A stretch of DNA of 64,000 nt from Albifimbria verrucaria (lineage: Eukaryota; Ascomycota; Sordariomycetes; Hypocreales; Stachybotryaceae), in contig JAHREC010000013.1 in NCBI GenBank assembly GCA_020081605.1, positions 2,604,001-2,668,000 of the forward strand. Direction: 5' to 3'. The notes beneath the pieces are model-generated. The model ran no database searches and had not been told where the DNA came from. It was given only the letters and a program-made list of their open reading frames with translations. Shown here piece after piece: positions 12,704 through 24,872 of this stretch. Within the stretch, counting starts at the first letter, position 1, and each line of letters starts with the position of its first letter. Both the position numbers and the translations under genes were made by a program.

Positions 12704-13850
12704 GATGTGAAGCGTGGTTGGAGATGCCAGAGCCCATGTGTCTCTACCGTAAGCCTTTCTATCCGAAAGGCTCTGCGAAAGGCGGCCAAGGCATGCACCG
12801 GATCATGCATGCATGGGGTGCGCGCACAAGCTGCACTTTCGAAGACGTGGGTGGACGGATGTAGAGAGAATATACTAAAGATGGTTGCTGGTAGCCTTGG
12901 ATGTCGCCGCCCGTCTTGGTGGCGCAGGTGCTACGAGCGTGCAGCGTAGCATTCACGGCGACTGTGAACGGCTGAGCACGTTCGATGAGAGCAAGTGAAA
13001 CACGGAGTAGCTGCTGGCAGAGACAGAAACAGCTCGGAGAAGCAAAAGGTGAGAAAAGTTGAAGATGTGGCCGAGTGAGGCCACACACGTCGCGTCGTCT
13101 GTACCGTCCAAGGCAAAAGTTGACGTACTGAGCCTTCCAACTACCTAGTACTAAGCCTTAGCAGCAGTAGCAGTAACAGTAGTGAGTGGTAGTAGGTAGT
13201 GACAGGTAGAAGCGTCCCTGTATAGCAGGCAGTGTAGGGGTAGAAGTCCCTCACGCCAGTGGCCAGACACGGCAACAACCACTCGGAACTCAGAATGGCA
13301 AGGGTGGGAGGCAACTGCCCCACCCAGCGAACTCTCTCTCGTTAGTGCTAAGTACTTACGCACCGTGCCTCTTGTGCTCACTCACTAACATCATTCATGG
13401 TACCTTAATTCCCAATGGTACATGCGCCACCTACATGCCCAAGGTACTGACTGTACCTACTTCCCACTTTGGAAGGGACCTCCCACACCGCAGAGACAAT
13501 GTACTTTGCTTTAGGTGCACATCCATATCCACTTGGTTCTGTTAGCATCAATTGCCTAAGTCGGTAGCTGGCAACAAGCCATACCGTGCCATCAGCAAGC
13601 TACCATGGTTCTCAACATTCCTACATCTTCAAGAAGTGCTGCAATGCAAACCAACCAAATCAATTCTAACCAATTGTGTCAGGTTCAAGCAAGTCATTAC
13701 ACTATACGTGCGTAAGACAATTCACTCAATAGAATGTCGGATGTACAACCATGTCCGTAGACTCCGTCCCGTCAGCCCATCCTATCATGCCAGCACCCAA
13801 CGCCTTACAGTCAAAGTATGTACAGAGATATCACACATAACCCGCCCTGC
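12704..13850. other. Upstream region of the ULS1-type gene and 3' flank of the phosphodiesterase
   Basis: No gene is seen. An irregular AGC/AGT-rich tract lies at about 13156-13205. A GGTACC sits at 13399-13404, and several related TACCTA or GTACTGA pieces lie between 13380 and 13470. The ULS1-type promoter probably lies in the first few hundred bases. Confidence 0.5.
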
Positions 13851-16157
13851 TTACCCAGATCCAGTAATCTTGTGCCAGACCTTTTCTACTTCGCCTGTGA
13901 GCCAGTTCCAAATACCTTTAATGCCACCCTTTGACGAGTCACCATCGGTAGGCTCGGCATCTTCGCCTTCATCACTAGGAGCAGGTTGATCAGTGGAAGA
14001 CTCATTATCGCTTTGTGATGGTGTAGGTTTCGCTGGCACTGTTGGCCGTCCTACAGCCGAGGTGTCGACGGCCACGGTTGGTTTCTTGTGGTTGTTCGAT
14101 GCCGGCGTTGTAGTGCTTTCCTCTTGAGGATCGGCCAGCTCCCGGGTGTATCCTCTGGCCTATGAATCCCAACAGGTTTTAAAGGTAGCCGCAGGGTTCC
14201 ATTATTGGGCATCGGCTCTATGCCCAATGAATCGCACAGTATGTTGTACACTTCAATGTTCTCTGAGACACAAAAAGGTCAGCTGGTGTAACCGATAAAA
14301 GAGCGGTTGAACTTACGGAAAACATCGATCTGGCTGTTCGCCGGGTGAGGAAATGCCGGGCCACGGGCCACGAAGATGGCTCTCATCAAAGGGTGCTCAT
14401 GATCATATCCGTGCAGACCTCTGGGATGGTACACCAGGCCCTTCTTCTTCCCTTCGGCAACATCAAACTCCTCCTTCTTAACTATAGCCCACCCGGTTTT
14501 GGGTACAATCCACAGTGGTGCAATGCGATCATTCTTTGAAAAGTGATACCGCTCTGGCATATTGACATCGCGAAGGTACACCTCAAAATTCGGATTGGTC
14601 TTGGACTTTTCTGCCAAACCATCGTACAGGCTCTGTAGGTCGTCCGGGTTCTTTGGTCGCAACCCGAACAGGGGCCACCCGTCCATGTGTTCGATCTTGT
14701 TCACATCAATGAGGTCCTCAAGCTGCAACAGGCGTGTCGTGTCAGTGGTTGCCATACCATGGTCTGACACGACAATCACATTCACAATGTTCGTCAAGTT
14801 GCGTTCCTCCAGCCCCGAAACATGTCATCCAGCATGGTATCGACGCTCGTAATTGTAGAACGGATCTCTGTGCTGTTTGGCCCGTATTTGTGGCCATGCG
14901 AATCAACATTCGGAACATAAGCTGCAATCAACTGAGGCCGCATGTTTTCGGCCGTGACTGTTTCGTCCTCTCGGCCTGGCATATCTAAAAAGTCGAAGAT
15001 CCGCTTAACTTTGTTAGGAAGTAGTTCTTTGCCATTGTATTTGTCCATTAACGAAGGCTCCACGTTAAGAATGTGGGCCTCACTGCCAGGCCACATATGC
15101 ACTGCGGTTCGAACGCCTTGCCTCTCAGCCGTGACCCAGAAAGGTTCACCACCCCACCATTTAGGGTCGAGGCTGCGAGCTGGGTCAGTATAGTAGAACT
15201 CGGCTTTGAGGGCAGGGTCCCAGAATGTGTTTCCAACCACGCCATGACTTTCTGGGTATAAGCCAGTTGCCAATGTGTAGTGATTTGGAAAGGTCACTGA
15301 GGGAATGATGGAAGCATGTACTTTGGCGACACGCCTTCTTTGACGAAAGCGTTCAACCTTGGCGTGATGCCTCTTTGCAGGAAGTCGGCACGGAAGCCAT
15401 CGAGACTGAGAATGATGGTCGTTGGGGCAAACAGCGCTGTTCCATTACTGACGAAGCCCTGTGCCGATGTTCTTGTAACCCCTCGTTTCTTTGACAATTT
15501 CCAAGCCAAGAGGAACAGAATGCAGAAGGCGAGGCCGATCACAAGATGGATGAGGAACCATCGTCTCCAGCTGCGTCCCCGTTCGTTCTGGGCCCGGGTA
15601 ACCATGCCAAGTTTCCGCCTGTCTGCCTCCTCACTGTCGTCACGCTCACTGCTTTCACCAGTTGAGCTGCCGTCTTTCATGCCACCCTGTTCCATCTCAT
15701 ACATCAGCTCGCCATCCTCTCCATTCTGCGCTTCATCCATCAGCCTCTTCTTCTTTTGCTGGCGCCTCTCTCGTCTTTTCGACCTCTTCTCTGAACGGAA
15801 TTCATTCAAGGATTCGGTAGCGGATGAGCTTCCGCCTTGGCTTAGTCGTCTCGAGAATAGCTTTAACGGATTAGGTACTGCTAGGCCCGACCCACGACGG
15901 TTCCGATCTTGCTGTCGTCGGCTGTCTGTAACTAGACGATCTGTCTCCTCCTCTTCCATCAGCAACAAGCTATCGTGCGCGCGAATTTCTCCGCTGCTGC
16001 GCGCTCGCATCTGCAGCTCGTCATCGTCGCTATCGGTGTCCTGATCGCTGCGGCTATGGAGAGAGGAAGCGTCGTCGTCGTACGCGGTGGGAGCAAGGAG
16101 TGATGCATCGTCTGGAGCCTCATCCGCAGGGCGTCTTCGGGGTTTACGAAGGGGCAT
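13851..16157 (-). CDS. Type I phosphodiesterase/nucleotide pyrophosphatase, type II membrane protein
   Basis: This family hydrolyses nucleotide phosphodiester and pyrophosphate bonds, usually outside the cell or in the lumen. A long acidic and basic cytosolic N terminus (about 210 residues) precedes one membrane helix, WFLIHLVIGLAFCILFLLAW. The catalytic domain follows, with SLDGFRADF, the nucleophile threonine in SVTFPNHYTLATGLYPESHG, the metal-binding AYVPNVDSHGHKYGP, VVSDHGM and the late histidine in LHGYDHEHP. A serine/proline tail ends the protein. One intron is at 14263-14316. Bases are missing near 15302, 14812 and 14142; restored length is 752 codons. Start 16157 is preferred over an upstream in-frame ATG at 16187. 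It resembles yeast NPP1/NPP2. Confidence 0.88.
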
Positions 16158-16512
16158 TTTCAAAATTTCCCAGGAAGAAGCTCCCACCCAAGCAATCCTG
16201 GAGCATGGGTCGAGAATCTGGCTGCTTCACGATAACGCGAAGCCGGCTATTGCGAGAGGTACAAGGATATGCCAAGCCATCAGGGTCCTTGACTTGCATG
16301 AGACTGTGGGAAACTTTGTTCCGATGTACAGTCTGTGTTTGGCATGCACATCTCCCTCCTGAATTACAGGTAAGACTTCACTATATCCGAAGCCTCATCT
16401 GTATGCACTAAATTGGTAGTGGGTCGGCTGCACATCGCCGATGCGTTAATCCATCAGGGACGTCGGCATCGAGAGATTTGCCAGCAATGTATAAGATATG
16501 TGCAGAATATGG
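16158..16512. other. Short spacer: phosphodiesterase promoter and Zn2Cys6 3' end
   Basis: Two minus-strand genes follow each other with about 355 bp between them. No further gene, repeat or RNA fold is seen. Confidence 0.6.
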
Positions 16513-17833
16513 TCAGTAATTTGGTAATTCTATCTTGTAATCCAAGGACCCTCCACGTGACGCGAACCAACCCTCTGCTTCCTCGATGCCGAGAAGGCAC
16601 GAGATAAGTATTCTGCCAAAGGAGTCGACGTCGTCTGCCTGTGCCTGCTCTAGCACTGGTTTAAACTGCGCATCTGTCACCACAAAGTATTTCCTATCCC
16701 TGCAGGCCTTGGCGAATTCTATTGGCGTTTTCGCCCGCCACAATTGGGCAGACAATGTCCAACTGTGACAGAGACCGAGTCTTCCATCGCAGTACAGCCC
16801 CTTTTGGCCAGAGATGAGCCGGTAGGTTTGAGCGAAGAAGAAGGCGAAGAGTAGAGTGCGTCGACATGATTCCTGAAATACCCAGTTGGTCCAGAATTCC
16901 TTGACTGGGGCAATAGGGCACAAGTCCATGTCGGCAACCGAGGCCATGTCGGTGTCGAAATTGACGTGAGCTAGTAGCCTGATTGCTGACTCCTCCAACA
17001 TTGGTAGAAGCCGATCTGCTGAGGCCCGAGATGTGATGTCCCCGTCAAATACACGGATGATTTGGTAGAGGATTATGGATTGTGTATGGGCAAGACACTC
17101 TAGAGGGCTCGATGGCAGAGGTGCATTCACCAAATCATGCACCCGGGCCTCGATAGAACGAAGGATGACTGGTCCATTGACGGGATTCTTCGCCATGTAC
17201 AAAGCGCAGCATGCGTGTGCATCTATTACCAGTGTATCAGTCAGGTTCGATAGAGAGATGCAGATTGCTAAAGCTACCTCGAATAAATGTAGGCATTCCA
17301 TCAGCATACAGCTGCGAGTGACACCATGGTGTCTGTGTCTCCAATATCATGGAAATTGGCGCTTTCTTCATCTCATCGATAGCCCATTGTAGTCTTTTGG
17401 CAACCACATCGGCAATGTGATCAAAGTCCTTTGATGTAGTAGGCGGCGCCAAAGTCGATGACTGTTGGATAAGTTGCATGTCATCGAAGTCAATATCGAA
17501 GGTCAAGGGCAAGTTTTCTGGCGTTTCTGTGTCCGCCACAAGCACACTCAGGTCTAGGCCCGGGTCCTTGAGATTGTTAAAGTCGTTGATAACCGGCAGT
17601 TCTTGTAACGTGTTCTTGTCAAGTAGAGAAGGTGATATGGTTGCCGGCTGTGACTCGTTCAAATGGCAAGTTCTGCCGCGAGCAGGATATTCGCACAGAA
17701 TTTGCCTGTGATGACAGCGCAGGCATGCAGGCAGGGCAGCATCGCAGCGGCGTTTAGCCTTGATGCAAGCTGCACAGGACTTCCGCCGAGAGGGTGGGTT
17801 GGCACGCTCGCGCGACGATAGTGACATCTCCAA
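16513..17833 (-). CDS. Zn2Cys6 fungal transcription factor
   Basis: This is a DNA-binding regulator expected in the nucleus. The N terminus carries a Zn(II)2Cys6 cluster at about residues 19-48 with spacing C-x2-C-x6-C-x6-C-x2-C-x6-C (SCAACIKAKRRCD...CLRCHHRQILC). The middle is acidic. The C-terminal half has the pattern FWTNWVFQESCRRTLLF seen in many factors tied to secondary metabolism. One intron, 17223-17277, joins in phase. The frame is otherwise intact, giving 422 codons with the start at 17833; a second ATG at 17827 is equally possible. It is one of the few larger genes here with no frame break. It is divergent from the NmrA-like gene 520 bp away, which suggests shared control. The target genes cannot be named from sequence. 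Confidence 0.88.
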
Positions 17834-18355
17834 TTCTCTGCTTCAGGTCCTGTGCTGCGGACAGAAAAGCAGGAACAATTATGGGTATCAACAGGCTAGC
17901 ACGAACGAACACAAGGACGTATACGCGAAGCGGCCAGCGCACAGTGAATAGCGAGGAGATGGAGGAGGCTAGCAGGCGTCGATACGCTCTGCAGGGAACC
18001 GCAATGTGATTCAACATGGAGCTTAGGACCCTGGAGACGTCCAAGGGTCTCGGTGAAAGGGGTGGGTAAGCACACTCCGCTGACTCCGCAAAAGTGGACC
18101 GGCGGAAGTCCGCCCTCTCCGGGTTGAAGTCAACTGCATGCACCGACGTCGCCGGTGCGGGGCTTCGAAATCACACCCATCATGGCTGTAAACACATTCA
18201 TTAAGAAGATACTATGGTATTCCTGAACATAATATTTATAGCATGCCGGTCCTAGATGAATGGTGGCCCACTATCCAAAGCTAATCACCATCTATCCCAA
18301 TCCACTTACACCACAATTCATACAACATCATCGTCGAAGCTCAATTTTCCCCAGC
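17834..18355. promoter_or_regulatory. Bidirectional promoter of the Zn2Cys6 factor and the NmrA-like gene
   Basis: This is the only upstream sequence available to both divergent genes. It includes an imperfect CGG/CCG-rich part at about 18095-18165, the kind of triplet bound by Zn2Cys6 factors. A site for this particular factor is inference. Confidence 0.5.
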
Positions 18356-19212
18356 ATGTCTCGACCCACCGTCTTCGTTTGTGGAGTCACTGGCACTCAG
18401 GGAGGATCAGTTGCTGAGCAGCTTCGAGCCCAGAATGTCGAAGTACATGCCCTCGTTCGTGATCCCTCATCTGCAAATGCAAAAAGCATGGAAGCCCTAG
18501 GAGTCAAGCTCTGGCCTGGTGACTTTGACAACATTGATGCCATCAACTCGGCCATGACCGGCTGTACCGCGATGTTTTTGAACTTCATGCCCGATTTTCA
18601 AGATGTCAAAGCAGAGCTTCGCTGGGCCAAGGCCCTCATGGCTGCTGCTCATACTGCCGGGGTAAAGCACGTTGTGTACTCTAGTGGATCTGGAATCAAT
18701 TCACCGGAAAAGCGGGCGTATTGGGATCCTGATTCACTTGCAGCTATCTTTAGCATGTCCAAGAGAAGCATTGAAAATGAAGTTCAAAATGCAGGATTCG
18801 AATATTGGACCATCCTCCGCCCAGGTGTCTTTATGTCAAACTACATCAACCCGGCTGTGTTTATGTACCCAGGCCTTGTGGAGAAAGGGTGTGGGAAACA
18901 GCCACAACAAAGGATACTGTACTCCCGTGTGTTGATACACTCACAGTCGGGAGATTTGGTAGTGCCGCTTTTCTGGATCCTGTTAAGTTCCACGCAAAGG
19001 AAATTGAGTATGCCGATGAACTCATTAAGGTCGACGATCTTCTTGAGAAACTATCCGCTGCGGCAGGGAAGAGTTTGAAGGCCGTCTATCTTTCTGAGGA
19101 TGAAATCAATGTGCAAAAGGCGACGAATCCTTTCGTTCAAGGGCAGCTTCTAATGAGGGACTTGGTTCAGTTTGTGAACTTGGAAGAAGTTAAGCAATGG
19201 GGGTTCCTCTGA
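18356..19212 (+). CDS. NmrA-like NAD(P)-binding family protein
   Basis: NmrA-like proteins have a Rossmann fold and act either as redox-sensing regulators of transcription factors or as reductases. The start MSRPTVFVCGVTGTQGGSVAEQL holds the GxxGxxG dinucleotide-binding loop. Further on are ALVRDPSS, LWPGDFDN, KHVVYSSGSG and ILRPGVFMSNY, all typical of the family. One base is missing in the GGG run at 18887-18889. With it restored, the frame continues through DTLTVGRFGSAAFLDP to the stop at 19212, giving 286 codons (285 aa). There are no introns. The start is preferred over an upstream in-frame ATG at 18260 because it begins the Rossmann strand. It is divergent from the Zn2Cys6 gene, so the protein may modulate that factor. 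Confidence 0.85.
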
Positions 19213-19772
19213 GTTCGTTGGATGCCTTTTTGGAAAGGGAAAAGAAGCGTGTCTTAGACACATACAACAAATAGCTGCTCTTATAACAGCGCAGTGACCT
19301 CAATCAATTATTACTACGCCAGAAATGATGCAGTCGGTGCTCTGGTCTGACTACTGCTATATTTCGTCTGCTAATCAGTTGGTTCACAATCGTGTGGAAT
19401 AAACAGATTGCTGATGTCGTTGGTAGTAGCCCTGCAATATATGTTGCACAAAGTACAGACCATGAACTCAATAAGTCCTTCCAATCAACATCAACAGAAA
19501 CCCCATTCGATACCGTTACGCCAATTTGTATCTCAAGATATAGTTGCCATATCCTACGGCATATCTTGGGTTCGATTAAGCCCGCCCATCCATTACGCCG
19601 TACCTCCCATTGAATCCGAACCCAGTGTGATGCAAAATCCAGCCCATCTTATGGAATTCCAATTCGATCATTTGTGATTAAAACGTCTATGTCCTGAAAG
19701 TTCTCGTTCAAAAGTTGTATTATTAGGACAGCCGGCCATGATTTGGGCGACTGGGTGAATGCAAATCAAGCC
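19213..19772. other. Convergent 3' spacer (NmrA-like / DFG5-like)
   Basis: Two genes end here. I see no gene, repeat or RNA structure. Confidence 0.6.
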
Positions 19773-21691
19773 CTATCCAACTGGTTTCCTAAGGATAGAG
19801 CGTGGTGCCCTCTGTGATGATCGCGATTGACTGCTTTGCGAAAGTCCCGAAGAACTGGCTCTGAGGGACGGATTATTCGGCCAGCCTCGTGGCATGCTCG
19901 ATGGCTGCCGGTGATGAGCTGAATCTCTGGGTAAAGCATGTTCAGGAGGAGCAATATTGGTCAGTGTCGGGCTGTCTGAGCCACTAGGGGTATTGGGATC
20001 TCGCTGCTCTCTCACCACCACTTTTCCCTTTTCATTATATACTTCGCTGCCATCCTGCCTCTTCTGCATCATAACAGCGACAGCAGCGGTACCTCCAGCA
20101 GCCATAGCGGCAGACTTCCGGAAGCTGAACTCCTGATTTGTTGAATTAGGTTCTTGTCGGGTGTCTCCTCATAAACTAACCAGCCCGTTCCAGCGAGAAG
20201 GCACAAGACAACCACTACTGTGAGAATTGCCGCGCCAGCCCTGTCGGCGGTCGAGATGGGACCGGTCTTTGTGAAAGAAGGTATCGTCCGTCCAATGTCA
20301 GAGCCTCCGCCACCAGGGTTTCCTTCGCTTTCTCCTCCTGTATCAGCAGTAAGAGCGGGCTTGCGTTGCTCGATCATACAGGAGAGTGTGACTTCCATAG
20401 CTGCCATCTGCTGACCAACGCCTGTTGAACCATCATATGCGTCTTTATTCCACTTGAGACCGCACATGCGCCCATTCGCACCACCTACGCACTGCTTTGC
20501 AGCAGCTACAGCAGAAGCACGTAGATATGGCATTATGAAGTCGTAGGTATGCGGAGCCCATTTGATGGTTGTGGCAAGCCAACGGCTGAGATAGGCTTTG
20601 AAGGATTGCTGGTCCAGGTTGCAGCGATCAACGGGTTCGCAAGCCACCTCTTCCATGATGTTCTTCTCGGGGCCGGTGAAGAACACCTTGGTGCCTTGCA
20701 GAAGGTTATCCAGACGATCCTTCCAAACCTGACTGTCTGTGTAATTGTACATGGCAGCAGCTCCCAGAATGAAACCGCCGGCATTGTAGGTGAACTGGTA
20801 GGGCACGATGTTTGTGCAGTTTGTCGGAATATGCGCTCCATCGTAGACGTACCAATTCTCGTCGATGAATTTTACGCCCATCATCCAATCCCACGTTTTA
20901 TCCGCCCATTCCGCATACGAGGCATTCCCGGTGTAGAGAGCGAGCCGGGCGGCGAGCGCGAAGAAGCAGGCTTGCGAGATTGAATTCTTGTAGTCATAGC
21001 CTTTGTTCCATTCAAAGATCTGCCAGCGTAGACCTCCGGCACAGTCTTGATTATCCCAACGAGCAGCCTGTGTGTTAAAGACGGCTTAGGCAAGGGCGAG
21101 CCACTGGGGCTCGTCGGCCTCTGGATGAGGAAAGTTGTATTCAGCGGCGGACATGACCGCCAGCCCCCAAAATCCTTGATCGTCGTTACCCTCTGTCATT
21201 GTTTGGTTTGTGGGCATGTAATCGTTGTACTCGCCGACCTGGAATAATAGGCCTTGCTTGGTCAAGTCGACGTAGGTGTCGTCGTCCGTGTAAAACCAGT
21301 ATTCTACAAGCGCGCCCAGCATAGCACCAGCCTCCCACCCTGCGGGCTGGTCAGTACCATACGCGAAAAAGAGCCAAGATACAGGGAACGGTGCTTATTA
21401 GGCTGCTTTACAATAGTATGGCTCTGGCAACAGGCCTGGAACAAAGCCAGGCTTGTCGCCATCGTAGAAAGAGAGCATATCGTCAGCCATCTGCTTGGCT
21501 ATTGTCTTGACGGATTCTAGAGCGTCGTATAAGTCAGGGTCCGTTACTTGAATGCTTGGCATCAAGGAGGCGGAAGAATTGGCTAACATACGGGTCGAGT
21601 TTGGATCCAGATCATAAGCCGTAACTGGCAAGGCGAGAGGCAGTGCCAAGGCTACGATGAGCCTCGCCCATATCGGCCGCGTCAAGTCCAT
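19773..21691 (-). CDS. DFG5: GH76 mannan endo-1,6-alpha-mannosidase, DFG5/DCW1 family, with in-frame stop
   Basis: DFG5/DCW1 proteins sit at the plasma membrane and help attach GPI proteins to wall glucan. A signal peptide ([21 protein letters not shown]) leads into the GH76 domain with [20 protein letters not shown], where the Asp pair is catalytic. [20 protein letters not shown] and [15 protein letters not shown] follow. A late hydrophobic helix ([19 protein letters not shown]) is followed by a basic, then serine-rich tail, instead of a plain GPI signal. Introns are 21340-21411 and 20125-20180. The reading frame is otherwise continuous (597 codons), but codon TAA at 21086-21088 interrupts it inside the domain, between WLALA and [11 protein letters not shown], where the family has Gln (CAA). 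This is one C-to-T change and not an indel. It could be a true nonsense allele or an error. Confidence 0.87.
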
Positions 21692-24081
21692 GTCGACAAC
21701 TGGTCGGGATATGCTGGAAAGACTCGATGCAAGAGAAGCCTTGGTCTGTCGTCTGACATTGGAGAGAAGAAGAAAATATGACCAGGAAACAAGGCAGACG
21801 TCGTCTTACAGCTACGGTGGATAATGGAGGAGAGGGGAAAGTTTAAATGGGTGATGCCGCGCACAACCAACTAGGTACTGCCTCGTCAAAAACAACTCAG
21901 AAGGAAACTATATAAAATCAATTGTCAGACGCAGGCGAGAGCTGCGTGACGCGGGGAGCAAGTGGATATCAAGATTGACGACCGGGGTTGGTGGCGTAGA
22001 TATGCCCAGCAGTCGCACCGCTTGCAGCTCACGAACTATATACGAATAAGCTTCAATGTTCGTGGGACGACGAACAAGAACCCAAATGCCAGATCATCGA
22101 TGGGTGATCGGCTGGTCGAGTCCATCGGACGGAGCCAAGACCCGCAACGGGGACCACAAAAGCAGGGCCGGCACAAGAAGCTCGCGTCGAGATGTACCCG
22201 ATGAAGCCCGCGACTGAATGACAGACAGCAGTCGACATGGACGAACCTTCAAGAAGAGCTAGGAAAATACGAGATGGATTGCGTCAACACCAGGTGAGAT
22301 CGGTAGACTAGGCAATGGCCGGGTCTCCGGGAAAGGAAGACCGGCACCACTAGCGGCTGGTGGTAAGCGGCTTTGGCCAGCTAATAGACAGTAGACACTC
22401 CAGATCAAAAGCTTGAGATGGGATTTTGACAGTGCTAAATAAGCACGAGCCATGATTGCGGTAACGCAAGGCACGAATGCCAATGTTCAATCTGCTGAAT
22501 GGCTTTGTTGGGATGAAGGACTGACTATATGAGTCCCTTGCGCCCGCCATCGCTCTCGATCAGGGCCTGTAGTCGATATGAACGTAACGTAGAGGCAGGT
22601 GTTGGATTCGGGAACCTGGGTGAGTCTTCCCAACTTACATACGCAAGTGCGTGTAAATGGTTTGGTCTCGCGCATGGCCACGTATTCTTGAGTATGAAGA
22701 ATTCTTGGCGACTAAGACCTGTTCCTTTTCGGGAGATTTATACGGAAACATTGGGCCAGCAACCATGCATCATGGTGCCATGTTGATAGCCATGGGATGC
22801 ATCCGAGGCTTGGCCCCTGCTGTCTGCTGGAGCCCAGCGATGGCAGCCACGTGGTTCGCGTGGTTCACGATAACAAGGCATTCTGGGAATACAGTACCGG
22901 TATCATGCATGCTGATTTCAGCGGCACGAGCGGAGGGGGTCTGCCGGAGGGTGGAGGACCCAACGATGCGTGTTTGAACGCCATGAAGCGGGAAACAGCG
23001 CTTGTCCAGAAGCAGCTTGTTTGAATCCCGGCTCTGGAGCGCTTTTCTTGCCTGGTGTGTTACAGAAGCATGTTTAGAAGTTTGAGTTGTGGGTGCTGGA
23101 TGTCTTGAAATCAGGACGTGCCTTGCGTGCGTGCCACTGCCATCCATCAGCACGCACCGCACCCTGAGTGGACCGTAGCGCAAAACATCAGCCAGCCACT
23201 GATGGTGGTTCCATCCCTTGAAGCCCGTTTGTCACCTGAATCCAGGGTCTCTCAATATTGACGCTGCTTCTAATGCGGACGGTCAATCAATGCACCGTAC
23301 CGAATCGCACCGTTATACAAGTCGGATATCACGGGCTTCGTCAAATATGTGCCTCTAACCTTCCCTGGAGCAAGGCCTGGCAAAGAAACTGATCTCAAGC
23401 CAAGTGGTAACGTTAGATATTGAAATGGCTCCTTGCGTCACTGGTCGTGCCATGCATAGCACCAATTCACCAAAGCATGGGAATGATGGAAGGTTGACTT
23501 GTATTGATCGCGCCCGGACTTTAGAGATATTTTCCGTATTGAATTACGCAGCAAATGCTCGGCAAACACCATATGCTACAAATAGCCCTCTATTATTGTA
23601 AGATTCGTAATGTTTATTGGCACGGTTTCCGTAGAAGATTGCTGGAATCTCGTTGCCCAGCCACAACCACCTGTTTCCCGCTAAAAACTCCAGCCACCGT
23701 TAGTCACATGTTACCAGGAGCGGCACATCCCTGCGCGCATTTGTGTACCTCGCGCTAGTGTTCTCGGCCGCCTTCTAGCAGGTTTCTTAGCCAGGTATAC
23801 CTTGCCCAGCCGTTGCTGCTGTCGTCACCAGGTGCCGCGCCACGCTTCCAGCCACTGTACCTCTAGTAGAGTGCGTACAGCGTCTCGCCTACGTCTCACC
23901 AGCTTGGCCGTGCCAAACCTCTCACTCTCCAACTCAACCCTGACTTTCTCCATCCTCCCTCCTGTTGCAAACTACTCATCGCATCACTACAACACGTCTC
24001 TACACAACACGACCGATTCGCGCATTGCCTATCGACTACTTCCAATCTCACGACCCTTCAAGAAATCAATCAACAGCCAAA
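21692..24081. other. Intergenic region between DFG5-like and SNC1
   Basis: The genes are divergent, so both promoters lie here. The last 150 bases before SNC1 form a C- and CT-rich leader without ATG interference. No open frame in the rest shows domains, and no repeat was found. Confidence 0.55.
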
Positions 24082-24872
24082 ATGCCTGAGGATACCCCTA
24101 CGATCCCTACATTCCCGGCGGCCAAGGTGCTGCTCCCCAACAGCAGGGCGCCGGCGGGAACGCGCGGACACAGGCTTTACAGGCGGTAAGTCTTCCACTA
24201 TGCCTACAGATCTATGTTGCATCCCTTGTATCGTGTCTGCCGCAAGAAGCGATGAGATGCTCGCAATACGATGGCTGCTTCGTCCGGCGCCGCTCGGATG
24301 GGCATGGACGTGGCATGCCGACCCGTTGATCTGCCTGTCCATTTCAGCGCAACGCTTCACGAGCGACATCCATCCGCGAGAAAGAGCAGGAAAACGATGG
24401 CCTCAGTCCAGGTGGGCGTCGCATCAACGTGGCAACCATCTGGCTGTATTCGCCCAACAGTCCAAGGTGTCTATGCCTGCTGTCAGCAGCGCAAATCACC
24501 CAAGGAGAACCGTGCACATCTTTTTAAGATTGGGAATAAGCAAATGGCTGACAGACTCTCTGATAGCAAATCGATGATACCGTCGGCGTGATGCGGGACA
24601 ACATCAACAAAGTCTCACAGCGAGGCGAGCGTCTCGATGCCCTCCAAGACAAGACCGACAACCTTGCCGTGTCCGCACAGGGTTTCCGCCGTGGCGCCAA
24701 CAGAGTGCGGAAGCAGATGTGGTGGAAGGACATGAAGATGCGCATGTGTCTGATCGCTGGTGTCATTATCCTATTGATTGTTATCATTGTTCCTGCTGGT
24801 GAGTTTACCCTTTATATTGAGACCCCATTGGACTCCAGCCTAACGCACATGGCAGTCATTGCGACCAAATAA
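24082..24872 (+). CDS. SNC1: R-SNARE synaptobrevin, SNC1/SncA family
   Basis: This vesicle SNARE drives fusion of secretory and endocytic vesicles with the plasma membrane, notably at the hyphal tip. The short Pro/Gln/Gly-rich N terminus is followed by the SNARE helix [20 protein letters not shown], with the zero-layer Arg in [27 protein letters not shown] and a C-terminal membrane anchor ([16 protein letters not shown]) follow. Introns are 24186-24566 (381 bp, long for a fungus) and 24799-24855. One C is missing from the run at 24095-24098; restored, the gene gives 118 codons (117 aa), the usual length. The start at 24082 gives MPEDTP followed by the family's [16 protein letters not shown] stretch only after that base is restored. 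Confidence 0.93.

Noticed and set aside
15316..16044. 242-codon plus-strand frame opposite the phosphodiesterase
   Set aside because: Antisense shadow of the serine- and acid-rich N terminus.
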